The notes beneath the pieces are model-generated. The model did no database searches. It was given only the letters and a program-made list of their open reading frames with translations, and was not told the origin of the DNA. Position numbers and translations under genes: made by a program. From Streptomyces sp. MP131-18 (GTDB lineage Bacteria > Actinomycetota > Actinomycetes > Streptomycetales > Streptomycetaceae), in NCBI RefSeq assembly GCF_001984575.1, contig NZ_LZNS01000001.1, forward strand, positions 3,785,210 to 3,849,209: a DNA stretch of 64,000 nucleotides, given 5' to 3'. Below, in pieces: positions 8,570 through 16,760 of the stretch. Numbering within the stretch: the stretch's first letter is position 1; each line of letters starts with the position of its first letter.

Positions 8570-9503
8570 GCCGGCCCGGAGCGTTCGGGAGAACGCCCGG
8601 GCACTGTACGGGTTTTCGCGCGGCACGCAGGCGACCCTGAGCGTGGCGCAGCCGCTGCTCGGCACACTGCTCGCCGACAGCACCCCGCCGCCCGGCCGGC
8701 TGGCGCTGTGCCTGCTGGCCTGCCTCGCCGGGTACTTCGCGGTGTTCGCCGCCAACGACCTGATCGACGCGCGCCTCGACCGGGAGCGATTCGCCTACCT
8801 GCGGGCCTACCAGGGCTTCGACATCGACAGCGCCGGCGGACGGCACCCGCTGGCGCAGGGCCGCCTGAGCCGCGCGGCGGGCGGGGCGTGGATCGCCGCC
8901 CTGGGCGCCGTGGCCCTGGCCGTGGGCGCACTGCTCAGCTGGGTGTGCGCGGCGCTGCTCGCGGCCGCCGCGCTGCTGGAGGCCGTGTACTGCGGTCTTG
9001 CGCGGGTGACCCCGTTCAAGTTCCTGCTGACCGGGGTGCTGGTGGCCTGCGGCGGCTGCCTCGGCTGGTTCGCCATGACCTCCGCCGTCGACCGGCCGGT
9101 GCTGTGGCTGTTCTGCGTGTGGCTGGCCGCGTGGGAGATCGGCGGGCGGAACATCGTGAACGACTGGGCGGACGTCGAGGAGGACGTCCACCTGGGCGTG
9201 CGCACCGTGCCCGTCGTCTACGGGCCGCGGATCAGCGGGGTCCTGACGTTCGGCTGCCTCGTCCTGGCGACGGTGGCGGGCGCCGGGATGTTCGCCGCGG
9301 CCTGGCCCTCGCACGGGCTGCTCGGCCCGGCCGCGATGCTGCTGCTGAGCGGGTACGCGCTGATCGCGCCGGGACTGCGGCTGCTGCGCGACCCCCGCCC
9401 GCGCCACGCGATGGCGCTGTTCAACCGGGCCAGCCTCTACCCGGCCGCGACGCTCGGGCTCCTGCTGTCCGGCGTACTCACCGACGGCCTGCTCGGCGGG
9501 TAG
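8553..9503 (+). CDS. UbiA-family aromatic prenyltransferase, membrane protein
   Basis: 316 aa, about 8-9 membrane segments. Two Asp-rich motifs bind Mg and prenyl diphosphate: NDLIDARLD near residue 70 and NDWADVEEDVHLG near residue 203. Members attach an isoprenoid chain to an aromatic acceptor at the membrane. GTG start at 8553 follows GGAGGGG and overlaps the hydroxylase by 17 bp, so the three genes form one translationally coupled unit. With chorismate lyase and PobA neighbours the natural acceptor would be 4-hydroxybenzoate or protocatechuate. The chain length cannot be read from sequence. Confidence 0.88.
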   Translation: MAVRIEPARSVRENARALYGFSRGTQATLSVAQPLLGTLLADSTPPPGRLALCLLACLAGYFAVFAANDLIDARLDRERFAYLRAYQGFDIDSAGGRHPLAQGRLSRAAGGAWIAALGAVALAVGALLSWVCAALLAAAALLEAVYCGLARVTPFKFLLTGVLVACGGCLGWFAMTSAVDRPVLWLFCVWLAAWEIGGRNIVNDWADVEEDVHLGVRTVPVVYGPRISGVLTFGCLVLATVAGAGMFAAAWPSHGLLGPAAMLLLSGYALIAPGLRLLRDPRPRHAMALFNRASLYPAATLGLLLSGVLTDGLLGG

Positions 9504-9520
9504 CCGCGGGCGGCGCGGCG

Positions 9521-10453
9521 TCAGCCGAGCAGCGCGGCGATCAGGGTGAGGGCGGGCACGGCGGCCAGGGTGGACAGCAGGATCGATTCGCGGGCCAGCT
9601 GCACCGCGACGTCGTAGCGCGCGGCGTAGGTGAAGAGGTTCTGCGCGGCGGGCAGGGCCGCGACGACCACCACGTTCAGCTGGTCGGTGGCGTCCAGGCG
9701 GAACAGCCAGGCCGCCACCGCCCACGCGATGGCGGGCTGGACCACCGACTTCAGCGCCACCGAGAGCAGCACAGGGCCGCGCTCCGCGCCGCGGCCGGGC
9801 AGCGCGCTGCCGCGCAGCGAGATGCCGAAGGCGAGGAGGACGGCGGGTACCGCCATGTTGCCGATGAGGACGGCGGGTTCGAAGAGCGCGCCCGGCGGGG
9901 TCCAGCCGGAGGCGGCGACCGCCACGCCGGTGAGCGAGCCGATGACGACGGGGTTGCGGAACGGGGTGGTCAGCCGCTGCCAGGGGGTGCGCCGCTCGGT
10001 CCCCGCGGTGCCGAGGTCGAGGACGGTGAGCGCGACCGGCGTCAGGATCAGCTGCTGGAAGAGCAGGACCGGCGCGACGAGCGAGGCGTCGCCGAGTACA
10101 TAGACGGCGATCGGGATGCCCAGGTTGCCCGCGTTGACGTAGGAGGAGCACAGGGCGCCGATCGTGGTGCGGCCCACGCCCCAGCGGCGCAGCGCGCCGA
10201 CCGCGACGAAGATGCCGCAGGTGGCGAACGTGCCGACCGCGGTGACCAGCAGGGAGGGCGAGAAGACCAGCGTGAGGTCGGCCTCGGCGAGGGTGGTGAA
10301 CAGCAGGGCCGGGGTGGCGACGGAAAAGGCGAGGCGGGTCAGGACCTCGCGGCCGTTCGCGCCGAGCGAGCCGGTCCGGCCCAGGAGGTAGCCGGTGGCG
10401 ATGACCGCGGCGATGATGGCGAAGCCGGTGATCACCCCACCCACGACGTCCAC
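9521..10453 (-). CDS. AEC-family permease (auxin efflux carrier type)
   Basis: 310 aa, about ten hydrophobic segments. The family hallmarks are the crossover near residues 100-120 (SSYVNAGNLGIPIAVYVLG) and the PAAQNLFTYA segment in the second half. Members export or import small organic anions. It converges on the UbiA gene with 17 bp between stops. A role in exporting the pathway product is possible but not supported beyond proximity. GTG start at 10451-10453. Confidence 0.85.
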   Translation of the reverse strand: MDVVGGVITGFAIIAAVIATGYLLGRTGSLGANGREVLTRLAFSVATPALLFTTLAEADLTLVFSPSLLVTAVGTFATCGIFVAVGALRRWGVGRTTIGALCSSYVNAGNLGIPIAVYVLGDASLVAPVLLFQQLILTPVALTVLDLGTAGTERRTPWQRLTTPFRNPVVIGSLTGVAVAASGWTPPGALFEPAVLIGNMAVPAVLLAFGISLRGSALPGRGAERGPVLLSVALKSVVQPAIAWAVAAWLFRLDATDQLNVVVVAALPAAQNLFTYAARYDVAVQLARESILLSTLAAVPALTLIAALLG

Positions 10454-10507
10454 CTTCGCATATTCGAACTCTCGGACGGAACGCGGGCCCGGTCAATGTG
10501 ATCTCGG

Positions 10508-11965
10508 ATGGCGAGACATGCCGCGCCGGGCACCCGAGGCGCGGACAATAAGCATATAAAGTCTCATTTCGTGACGTTCCCCGTGACCGTTTTCTCCACT
10601 CTCGTCCCGATCACCCTCCTCGCCACGGCCGGTCTCGCCCCGGCCGGACCCGCCCCCGCGGACACCCCCGCGCCGCGCGCCCTGGTGGCGGCGGCCACAG
10701 GGGAGGGCGCCTTCCGCCATCTGACCGCGTTCCAGGACATCGCCGAACGACACGGCGGCAACCGCGCCGCGGGTACCCCCGGCCACGAGCGGTCGGCCCG
10801 CTACGCGGGCGCCCTCCTCGCCGAGGCCGGATACCGAGTCACGTACCAGCGCTTCGCGTTCCCCTACCGCGAGCCGGTCACCGAACGCCTGACCCGCCTC
10901 GGCGGCGAGCCGCGCGACATCCCGGTACGCGCGCTGTCCTTCACCGGCAACACCCCGGATGGCGGCCTGACCACCACCCTGGCCGACGCGGGCGACGGCT
11001 GCGCACCGGACGACTTCGACCCGGCGGCCCTGCACGGCCGGATCGCGCTGATCGAACGCGGCGGCTGCACGTTCGCCGAGAAACAGGCGGGCGCCGCGGC
11101 GGCCGGCGCGGCCGCCGTGCTCATCCGCAACAACGTGCCAGGACCCCTGACCGGCACCCTCGGCGGCCCGGACCCGGCGGCGCTGCCCACCGGCGGCCTC
11201 GGCCGCGAGGACGGCGCGGCGCTCGCCGGCGCACTCGCCGACGCGCTCGCCGCGGGACAGGAGGTGACCCTGCACCTGGAACTGACCGAGCTCGCCGAGG
11301 AACGGACCACGGTCAACGTCATCGCCGAGAGCCGCGGCGGCGACCAGGACCGGGTGGTGATGGCCGGTGCCCACCTGGACTCGGTGCTCGAAGGACCCGG
11401 CATCAACGACAACGGCTCCGGCTCGGCCGGGGTGCTGGAGACGGCGCTGCGGCTGGCCGAGACCTCAGGGGGCCGCCACCCGAACCGGGTGCGCTTCGCC
11501 CTGTGGTCGGCGGAGGAGTCCGGGCTGCTGGGCTCGGAGCACTACGTGGAGCACCTCCCGCCCGCCGAGCGGGAGGACATCGCGGTGTACCTGAACTTCG
11601 ACATGATCGGCTCGCCGAACCACGGACAGTTCGTGTACGAGGGCAACCCCGCCGTCACCGAGGACATCACCGCGTTCCTCCGCGGGCGGGGGCAGCGGAC
11701 CGCCCCGACGCCGTTCAACGGGCGCAGCGACTACGCCCCGTTCGTCGCCGCGGGCATCCCGTCGGGCGGCACGTTCACCGGCGCCGAGGGCATCAAGTCC
11801 GAGGCGGAGGCCGGTTACTGGGGCGGCACCGCGGGCGCCGCCTACGACCCCTGCTACCACGCCGCCTGCGACACACTCGACAACATCGGACGGGCGGCGC
11901 TCGACACCCACGTGAAGGTCATCGCGCACACCGTCGGCACCTACGCCTGGCGCGCGCCCCACTGA
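10508..11965 (+). CDS. secreted M28-family aminopeptidase with PA domain
   Basis: 485 aa from ATG 10508. Hydrophobic export signal (VFSTLVPITLLATAGLAP), a PA insert (GRIALIERGGCTFAEK, AAGAAAVLIRNN), then the M28 zinc peptidase. Likely metal and catalytic residues: His and Asp in GAHLDSV, Asp in INDNGSGSAG, the Glu pair in WSAEESGLLGSEH, Asp in NFDMIGSPN, and the last His in YDPCYHAACDTLDN. It resembles Streptomyces leucine aminopeptidases. An AT-rich TATAAA at 10555-10560 lies inside the N-terminal frame, so the true start may be GTG 10571 with an almost leaderless mRNA. Confidence 0.9.
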   Translation: MARHAAPGTRGADNKHIKSHFVTFPVTVFSTLVPITLLATAGLAPAGPAPADTPAPRALVAAATGEGAFRHLTAFQDIAERHGGNRAAGTPGHERSARYAGALLAEAGYRVTYQRFAFPYREPVTERLTRLGGEPRDIPVRALSFTGNTPDGGLTTTLADAGDGCAPDDFDPAALHGRIALIERGGCTFAEKQAGAAAAGAAAVLIRNNVPGPLTGTLGGPDPAALPTGGLGREDGAALAGALADALAAGQEVTLHLELTELAEERTTVNVIAESRGGDQDRVVMAGAHLDSVLEGPGINDNGSGSAGVLETALRLAETSGGRHPNRVRFALWSAEESGLLGSEHYVEHLPPAEREDIAVYLNFDMIGSPNHGQFVYEGNPAVTEDITAFLRGRGQRTAPTPFNGRSDYAPFVAAGIPSGGTFTGAEGIKSEAEAGYWGGTAGAAYDPCYHAACDTLDNIGRAALDTHVKVIAHTVGTYAWRAPH

Positions 11966-12041
11966 GCCGAGCGGGACCCGGGCCGGACCTGGCCCGGACC
12001 CGGTCGCGGTGAATGCCTGATTCGTCACCACAACATGAGGC

Positions 12042-12070
12042 TGCGACGGAGACGTCCCGCCCGGTAGGCT
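12042..12070 (+). promoter_or_regulatory. candidate leaderless promoter of the 98-aa gene
   Basis: TGCGAC at 12042-12047, a 17-nt spacer and TAGGCT at 12065-12070, 6 nt before GTG 12077. No ribosome site is present. This is the usual form of a streptomycete leaderless promoter. Confidence 0.55.
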
Positions 12071-12076
12071 TCCCGT

Positions 12077-12373
12077 GTGATCTTCAAGCGCATCGGAAAC
12101 GGACGACCGTACCCTGACCACGGCCGGGACAACACCCGGCAGTGGGCAGACGTCGCCCCGCGCCCGGTCCGCCTCGACCAGCTGATCACCACCAAACAGC
12201 AGCTCGACCTCGAAACGCTGCTGGCCGAGGACTCCACCTTCTACGGTGACCTCTTCGCACACGTCGTCAAGTGGCAGGGCGACCTCTACCTGGAGGACGG
12301 CCTGCACCGCGCCGTCCGCGCGGCCCTCCAGCAGCGACAGGTACTCCACGCCCGGGTGCTGGAGCTGGACTGA
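12077..12373 (+). CDS. conserved 98-aa actinobacterial protein (VapB-antitoxin-like annotation)
   Basis: Starts MIFKRIGNGRPYPDHG, with RQWADVAPRPVRLDQLITTK and FAHVVKWQGDLYLEDGLHRA. From memory, near-identical proteins in Streptomyces are labelled VapB-family antitoxins. No PIN-domain toxin gene lies next to it, so a toxin-antitoxin role is doubtful; a core housekeeping or DNA-binding role is as likely. Start is GTG 12077 behind the TAGGCT box. Well separated from both neighbours, probably monocistronic. Confidence 0.8.
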   Translation: MIFKRIGNGRPYPDHGRDNTRQWADVAPRPVRLDQLITTKQQLDLETLLAEDSTFYGDLFAHVVKWQGDLYLEDGLHRAVRAALQQRQVLHARVLELD

Positions 12374-12460
12374 GCCGCGATTGCTGCGATCGGGTAAGGC
12401 CCTGGCATTTCAGCTGATCATTTAGTAGGCGGCCGACGCTCACCTGACTACGCTGCGGAC

Positions 12461-13132
12461 ATGAGCATGTTGACGCCCCCGGGCATGGGCGGCAAGAAGT
12501 TCCGCGTCACGGGCGACCGGTACCCGCGGATGCGCCCCCGGCGACGGCGCGGCAGGTTCGCGTTCCTCACGGTCGCCGCCCTCGCCACGGCCGGGCTGCT
12601 CGGCTACGGAACGCTTCAGCTCATCGACGTGTTCTCGGCGGACGACGACGGCGGACGCGCCCCGCGCGCCCAGGCCGGCCCGCGCCCCGATCAGGACTGC
12701 GCGCCGCCCGCCAACGACGAACGCGCCCCCGAGGCGGCGGACGTACCCGAGCCGTCCGCCATCACCGTCAACGTTTACAACGCGACCGGCCGCACCGGCC
12801 TCGCCCAGGACACCGCCGACGCGCTGGCGGAACGCGGATTCACCATCGGCGACGTGGCCAACGCCCCGCAGGACCTCGACGGCCAGGTCCAGGCCCCGGG
12901 ACTGCTGCTCGGCGAGACGGCGGCCGAGGAGTCGGGCGCGCTCACCGTGCTCGGCGCCCAGCTGGAGGGCGCCGAAACCGGCGCCCCCAGGCCCGCCGCC
13001 GAGGCCGCCGACCCCGCGAGCGTCGTCGACCTCGTAATCGGCGAGGGCTTCACCGAACTGACCGCGGCCGACGAAGCCGACCGCCGCCTCGCCGCGGCCA
13101 CCGTCCCCACCGGGAACACCCCCGCCTGCTAG
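12461..13132 (+). CDS. LytR C-terminal-domain protein with one membrane anchor
   Basis: 223 aa. A basic N-terminus (RPRRRRGRF) is followed by one membrane helix at about residues 33-52 and an acidic, Ala/Pro-rich linker. An LytR_C domain then follows (SAITVNVYNATGRTGLAQDT, ADALAERGFTIGDVANAP, VVDLVIGEGFTEL). Such proteins are extracytoplasmic, probably envelope-linked. They lack the catalytic LCP domain, so cell-wall polymer transfer is not expected. TACGCT at 12449-12454 is 6 nt before the ATG, suggesting leaderless transcription. Confidence 0.85.
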   Translation: MSMLTPPGMGGKKFRVTGDRYPRMRPRRRRGRFAFLTVAALATAGLLGYGTLQLIDVFSADDDGGRAPRAQAGPRPDQDCAPPANDERAPEAADVPEPSAITVNVYNATGRTGLAQDTADALAERGFTIGDVANAPQDLDGQVQAPGLLLGETAAEESGALTVLGAQLEGAETGAPRPAAEAADPASVVDLVIGEGFTELTAADEADRRLAAATVPTGNTPAC

Positions 13133-13162
13133 GCCGGGTCATCCGGAGGCGGGCGGCCCGGG

Positions 13163-13798
13163 TCAGCCGACCGTGCCGTACATCCGGTCGCCCGCGTCGC
13201 CCAGGCCCGGCACGATGAACCCCTGCTCGTTCAGGCCCTCGTCGAGCGCCCCGGTGACCACCGTCACCGGCGCCCCGGCCAGCGCCGCCTCCAGCCGCTC
13301 CACGCCCTCGGGCGCCGCCAGCAGGCAGATGACCGTCACGTCGTCCGCGCCGCGCCGCATCAGCTCGCCCACCGCGGCCACCAGCGTGCCGCCGGTCGCC
13401 AGCATCGGGTCGAGCACGTAGACCTGACGCCCCGACAGGTCCTCGGGCATCCGGTTCGCATAGGTGGACGCCTCCAGCGTCGCCTCGTCCCGGATCATCC
13501 CGAGGAAGCCGACTTCGGCCGTCGGCAGCAGCCTGACCATGCCGTCGAGCATGCCCAGACCTGCCCGTATGATCGGCACGACCAGCGGACGCGGATGGGA
13601 GAGACGTACACCCGTGGTCGCCGTCACCGGGGTCGCGATGTCGACCAGCTCGGTGCGGACGTCACGGGTCGCTTCGTAGGCCAGCAGCGTGACGAGTTCA
13701 TCGGCCAGCCGCCGGAACGTCGGAGAGTCGGTACGCGCGTCGCGCAGCGTGGTCAGCTTGTGCGCCACCAACGGGTGGTCGACGACATGGGTCCGCAT
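13163..13798 (-). CDS. upp: uracil phosphoribosyltransferase
   Basis: 211 aa, the normal length. Converts uracil and PRPP to UMP in pyrimidine salvage. Features: the VVPIIRAGLGMLDGM segment, the PRPP loop VLDPMLATGGTLVAA, and the uracil-binding C-terminus EQGFIVPGLGDAGDRMYGT. ATG 13796-13798; on the minus strand TACTGT (13806-13811) lies 7 nt upstream with no ribosome site, so the message may be leaderless. It is divergent from the tadA partner gene, in the order remembered for Streptomyces chromosomes. Confidence 0.97.
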   Translation of the reverse strand: MRTHVVDHPLVAHKLTTLRDARTDSPTFRRLADELVTLLAYEATRDVRTELVDIATPVTATTGVRLSHPRPLVVPIIRAGLGMLDGMVRLLPTAEVGFLGMIRDEATLEASTYANRMPEDLSGRQVYVLDPMLATGGTLVAAVGELMRRGADDVTVICLLAAPEGVERLEAALAGAPVTVVTGALDEGLNEQGFIVPGLGDAGDRMYGTVG

Positions 13799-14088
13799 GG
13801 GTTCGACAGTATCGAACACCACCGGCACTCCAGGACTGACCGGCGGGTTTCCCGTTGTGGACCGCCGGTGGACAAAGAACGGCGGCGGCGTGGAGAGTGG
13901 TGCATGGCAGGAGGAGGGCATATGCCGCCCCGGCGCCCGAGCCCGGCCGACCGCGCCCGTACCCGTCCGTTCGCGCGAGGAACAACGCGCGCGAACATTC
14001 CGTTGGTGAACTGCCGAGTTACCCGACAGCGCACCCCTTTTCTGCCACGATGCAGGTGGCACTGCCGAACCGAGTGGGGAGAGTCACG

Positions 14089-14628
14089 GTGTACTTCACC
14101 GCACTGCTCGCGCGGACCGATAATGGTTGGGAAGCGAGTGATACAGAGCTCGATGACGTGGAGAGTCTCGACGAGCTGGCCGAGTTGGCCCGCGCGGCGA
14201 CTCCCGACGACGAGACGGTTCTCGTCTGCATCGAGCAGGAAGGTGCCTGGTTCGGTCTCGTCCGTGTGGACGGCGAGGACGACCCGAGGATCTTCGTCTC
14301 CGACGCCGCACGGGCGATGCGCAGCGCCTACGGCGAAATCCTGCTGACCGATGAGCTGCTGGGCCGCGAGCCGGAGGGCCCCGACGTTCTGGACCAGCTG
14401 GCCGGCCTGGACGGCTCCCAGGACGGCGAAGGGGCCGAGGCCGAAGAAGAGGACGACCACGAGCCCGGTTCCCCCGACGCGGTGCCGCGCGGCCCGCTCG
14501 GCGACTCCGGCCTGCTGGCGGACCTGGGGATCGACGCCGGCACCGTTCTGAAGCTCACCCCCGACGACGCGCTCGGCGAGATCGCCGACGCGCTGGGCTG
14601 CGCCGAGGTCCTCGAGGCGGTCAGGTGA
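14089..14628 (+). CDS. tRNA adenosine deaminase-associated protein
   Basis: 179 aa acidic protein beginning VYFTALLARTDNGWEASD with ETVLVCIEQEGAWFGLVRV. It is the standard gene upstream of tadA in Streptomyces and is named for that position; its biochemical role is unknown. An acidic, low-complexity linker (AEAEEEDDHEPGSPD) precedes a small C-terminal domain. GTG 14089 is preferred because GGGGAGAG sits 6 nt upstream and conserved sequence starts there; ATG 14050 in frame is the alternative. Confidence 0.85.
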   Translation: MYFTALLARTDNGWEASDTELDDVESLDELAELARAATPDDETVLVCIEQEGAWFGLVRVDGEDDPRIFVSDAARAMRSAYGEILLTDELLGREPEGPDVLDQLAGLDGSQDGEGAEAEEEDDHEPGSPDAVPRGPLGDSGLLADLGIDAGTVLKLTPDDALGEIADALGCAEVLEAVR

Positions 14629-14662
14629 CGCCCGCCCCATGAGCGACTGACCGACCGCCCGA

Positions 14663-14709
14663 ATGACCCGATGACCGATGACCCGATGACCCGATGACCC
14701 GATGACCGA
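14663..14709 (+). repeat. short tandem repeat GATGACCC carrying six ATGs before tadA
   Basis: Six ATGAC units at 14663, 14671, 14678, 14686, 14694 and 14702 (spacing 8, 7, 8, 8, 8). The last ATG opens the tadA frame. The other in-frame unit (14678) meets a TGA three codons later. Copy-number change would alter the spacing of false starts before tadA. Confidence 0.85.
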
Positions 14710-15202
14710 AGAGACCCCCCGCGTGACCGCGCGGGACCCGCTGCGCGACCCGTGGCGGCCGGCGATGCGCGAAGCGCTGACGCGGGCCGCCGCCGCGACG
14801 AAGGCGGGAGACGTACCCGTCGGCGCCGTGGTCCTCGGCCCCGGCGGCCCGGACGGCCCCGTCCTCGGCACGGGGCACAACGAACGGGAGGCCACCGGCG
14901 ATCCGACCGCGCACGCCGAGGTACTGGCGCTGCGGGAGGCGGCCGGACGGCTCGGCGCCTGGCGGCTCACCGGCTGCACGCTGGTCGTCACGCTGGAGCC
15001 GTGCACGATGTGCGCGGGCGCCGGCGTGCTCGCACGCGTCGACCGCGTGGTGTACGGCGCCACCGACCCCAAGGCCGGCGCCGCCGGCTCCCTGTGGGAC
15101 GTCCTGCGCGACCGACGCCTCAACCACCGCCCCGAGGTGATCGGCTCGGTCCTCGCGGAAGAGTGCGGCCGGCTGCTGACGGACTTCTTCCGTTCCCCCT
15201 GA
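14702..15202 (+). CDS. tadA: tRNA-specific adenosine deaminase
   Basis: 166 aa. Deaminates A34 to inosine in tRNA-Arg(ACG), allowing it to read CGU, CGC and CGA. Zinc/catalytic motifs: HAEV (His and proton-shuttle Glu) and LEPCTMCAGA (two Cys). DVPVGAVVLGP near the N-terminus is typical. The matching tRNA-Arg(ACG) is in this window at 29872-29944. The start is uncertain: ATG 14702 closes a tandem repeat of ATGs, and GTG 14723 or ATG 14765 (MREALTRAAAA, where family similarity begins) are in frame. Confidence 0.93.
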   Translation: MTEETPRVTARDPLRDPWRPAMREALTRAAAATKAGDVPVGAVVLGPGGPDGPVLGTGHNEREATGDPTAHAEVLALREAAGRLGAWRLTGCTLVVTLEPCTMCAGAGVLARVDRVVYGATDPKAGAAGSLWDVLRDRRLNHRPEVIGSVLAEECGRLLTDFFRSP

Positions 15203-15249
15203 CCCTTCCGGTTTTCTGCCGGGCCCCGGCGTGGGATAGGCTTCCTCCC

Positions 15250-15336
15250 GGTAGCGTGTCCGAGCGGCCTAAGGAGCTCGCCTCGAAAGCGAGTGTGGGG
15301 GCAACTCCACCGAGGGTTCAAATCCCTCCGCTACCG
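15250..15336 (+). tRNA. tRNA-Ser (anticodon CGA)
   Basis: 87 nt with a long variable arm. Acceptor GGTAGCG (15250-15256) pairs with CGCTACC (15329-15335), discriminator G. Anticodon loop CTCGAAA gives CGA, reading UCG. T-loop GGTTCAAATCC is intact. CCA is not encoded. Confidence 0.96.
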
Positions 15337-15353
15337 CTCTGAGCAGTACCGAC

Positions 15354-15385
15354 GAGAGGGCGGGCCCCACGGGGTCCGCCCTCTC
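15354..15385 (+). terminator. hairpin terminator after tRNA-Ser(CGA)
   Basis: GAGAGGGCGG (15354-15363) pairs exactly with CCGCCCTCTC (15376-15385), and the inner CCCC/GGGG can pair too. It lies 17 nt after the tRNA end. There is no U-run, as often in these genomes. Confidence 0.75.
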
Positions 15386-15500
15386 GCCGTGCGTCCGTCT
15401 CAGTTCGGGGAGCGGCGCCAGGGGGCGCGGGTTGCCTTGTCTGGTTCAATGGCCGCTCGTCCGGCCGACCGCCCGGAGTCGTTCGTCTCGGAGGCATCCC

Positions 15501-15665
15501 ATGACGCTGGCGCAGGCGAGGAAGATCGCCCTGTACGTCCTGACCGTTGCCGCGTTCTACGCCGTGATGACTTCCCCCGCCAGGTCCGCCGAGTTCGTTC
15601 ACCTCCTCTTCGAGGCGCTCTCCGGCGCGGCGGACGCGGTCGGCGACCTGCTGACCGGCCGCTGA
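15501..15665 (+). CDS. small membrane protein, 54 aa
   Basis: ATG 15501 with GGAGGC 8 nt upstream. The product MTLAQARKIALYVLTVAAFY... has one hydrophobic helix (about residues 9-25) and an amphipathic C-terminal part (FEALSGAADAVGDLLTGR). Its place between tRNA-Ser and the SigB-type sigma genes is conserved in Streptomyces as I recall it. Function unknown. Good ribosome site and codon use support it as real. Confidence 0.7.
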   Translation: MTLAQARKIALYVLTVAAFYAVMTSPARSAEFVHLLFEALSGAADAVGDLLTGR

Positions 15666-15765
15666 TCAACACGTAGTTAACCGGTGCTTGCACACAGTGG
15701 ACCTGTCTTGTGATGCTATGAATGGTTTTGCCCGGTGGTGATAGCCGTGAAGGAGTGGTCGGGAG

Positions 15766-16548
15766 GTGGCGGCGACGCAGAGCCGGGGTGCGGCAGCGCG
15801 GGCGCTCACACAGGCCCTGTTCGAGCGGCTGGCGGACTGTCCCGCGGGGAGTACCGAGCGCGCCCGGGTGCGTGCCGCGCTGGTCGAGGCGAACCTGCCG
15901 CTGGTCCGCTACGTCGCGCTGCGCTTCCGCAGCAGGAACGAGCCGATGGAGGACATCGTCCAAGTCGGCACGATCGGCCTGATCCACGCGATCGACCGGT
16001 TCGACAGCGAGCGCGGCGTGCAGTTCCCCACCTTCGCCATGCCGACGATCGTCGGCGAGATCCGCCGCTACTTCCGCGACAGCGTGCGCAGCGTGCACGT
16101 GCCGCGGCGGCTGCACGAGCTGTGGGCGCAGGTCCGCGGGGCGGCAGAGGAGTTGACGGTCGCGCTGGGGCGGACCCCGACGGCCGCCGAGATCGCGGAA
16201 CGGCTGCGCATCCCCGAGGAGGACGTGCTGGCGAGCTTCGACGCCGGCCGGGCCTACCGGGTGACCTCGCTCGAGGCCGCGGGCGAGCGGGACGACGGGA
16301 TGCCGGGGCTCATCGACCGGCTGGGCTATGAAGATCCGGGACTGGTCGGCGTCGAGCACCGCGCGCTGGTCCGGCATCTGCTGGTGCAACTGCCCGAGCG
16401 CGAACGGCGCATCCTGCTGATGCGGTATTACCGCAATCTGACGCAGTCCCAGATCAGCGCGGAGCTCGGCGTTTCGCAGATGCACATTTCCCGGCTGCTC
16501 TCGCGGAGCTTCACCCGGCTGCGTGCCGCAAATCCGCTCGACGCCTAA
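15766..16548 (+). CDS. SigB/SigF-family RNA polymerase sigma factor (first of tandem pair)
   Basis: 260 aa, group 3 sigma factor with regions 2, 3 and 4: RFRSRNEPMEDIVQVGTIGL (region 2), FPTFAMPTIVGEIRRYFRD (2.3-2.4), VPRRLHELWAQVRGAAEEL (region 3) and MRYYRNLTQSQISAELGVSQ (4.2 HTH). Such factors serve stress and differentiation and are normally held by RsbW-type anti-sigma HATPases. From the neighbouring tadA it is probably the counterpart of S. coelicolor sigF or sigN. GTG 15766 follows GGGAG. No adjacent anti-sigma gene; two orphan HATPases lie at 43652 and 57149. Confidence 0.9.
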   Translation: MAATQSRGAAARALTQALFERLADCPAGSTERARVRAALVEANLPLVRYVALRFRSRNEPMEDIVQVGTIGLIHAIDRFDSERGVQFPTFAMPTIVGEIRRYFRDSVRSVHVPRRLHELWAQVRGAAEELTVALGRTPTAAEIAERLRIPEEDVLASFDAGRAYRVTSLEAAGERDDGMPGLIDRLGYEDPGLVGVEHRALVRHLLVQLPERERRILLMRYYRNLTQSQISAELGVSQMHISRLLSRSFTRLRAANPLDA

Positions 16549-16760
16549 GTCTCACGAGCTACTCAACTTCGGGAACTCAGCCCTCAGCTGTGCCGTTTTA
16601 TCGACATGAAGCTACGTCGCGTTGATGACATGTGACATTCTGTGGGAACCGCGTTTGCCGTGGCGGCAGAGCCGGTATCCACGAGAGGGCGCCTTCTCTC
16701 GTCTGAAGTCACATCCGGAAGCGCGCCGCCGCGACCCGTCCACGACCTCAAGGGGGTGGC

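Noticed and set aside
1..9503. Isochorismatase-like gene as part of the chorismate-derived pathway
   Set aside because: It lies 6 kb away on the other strand in another operon, and isochorismatase-fold hydrolases have many unrelated substrates.
12077..12373. Toxin-antitoxin pair (VapB label)
   Set aside because: No PIN-domain or other toxin gene is adjacent, and the gene seems single and conserved.
16549..16760. SigB-type promoter before the second sigma gene
   Set aside because: GTTGAT and GGGAAC are present but with 17-nt spacing; the usual spacing is near 14, so not called.
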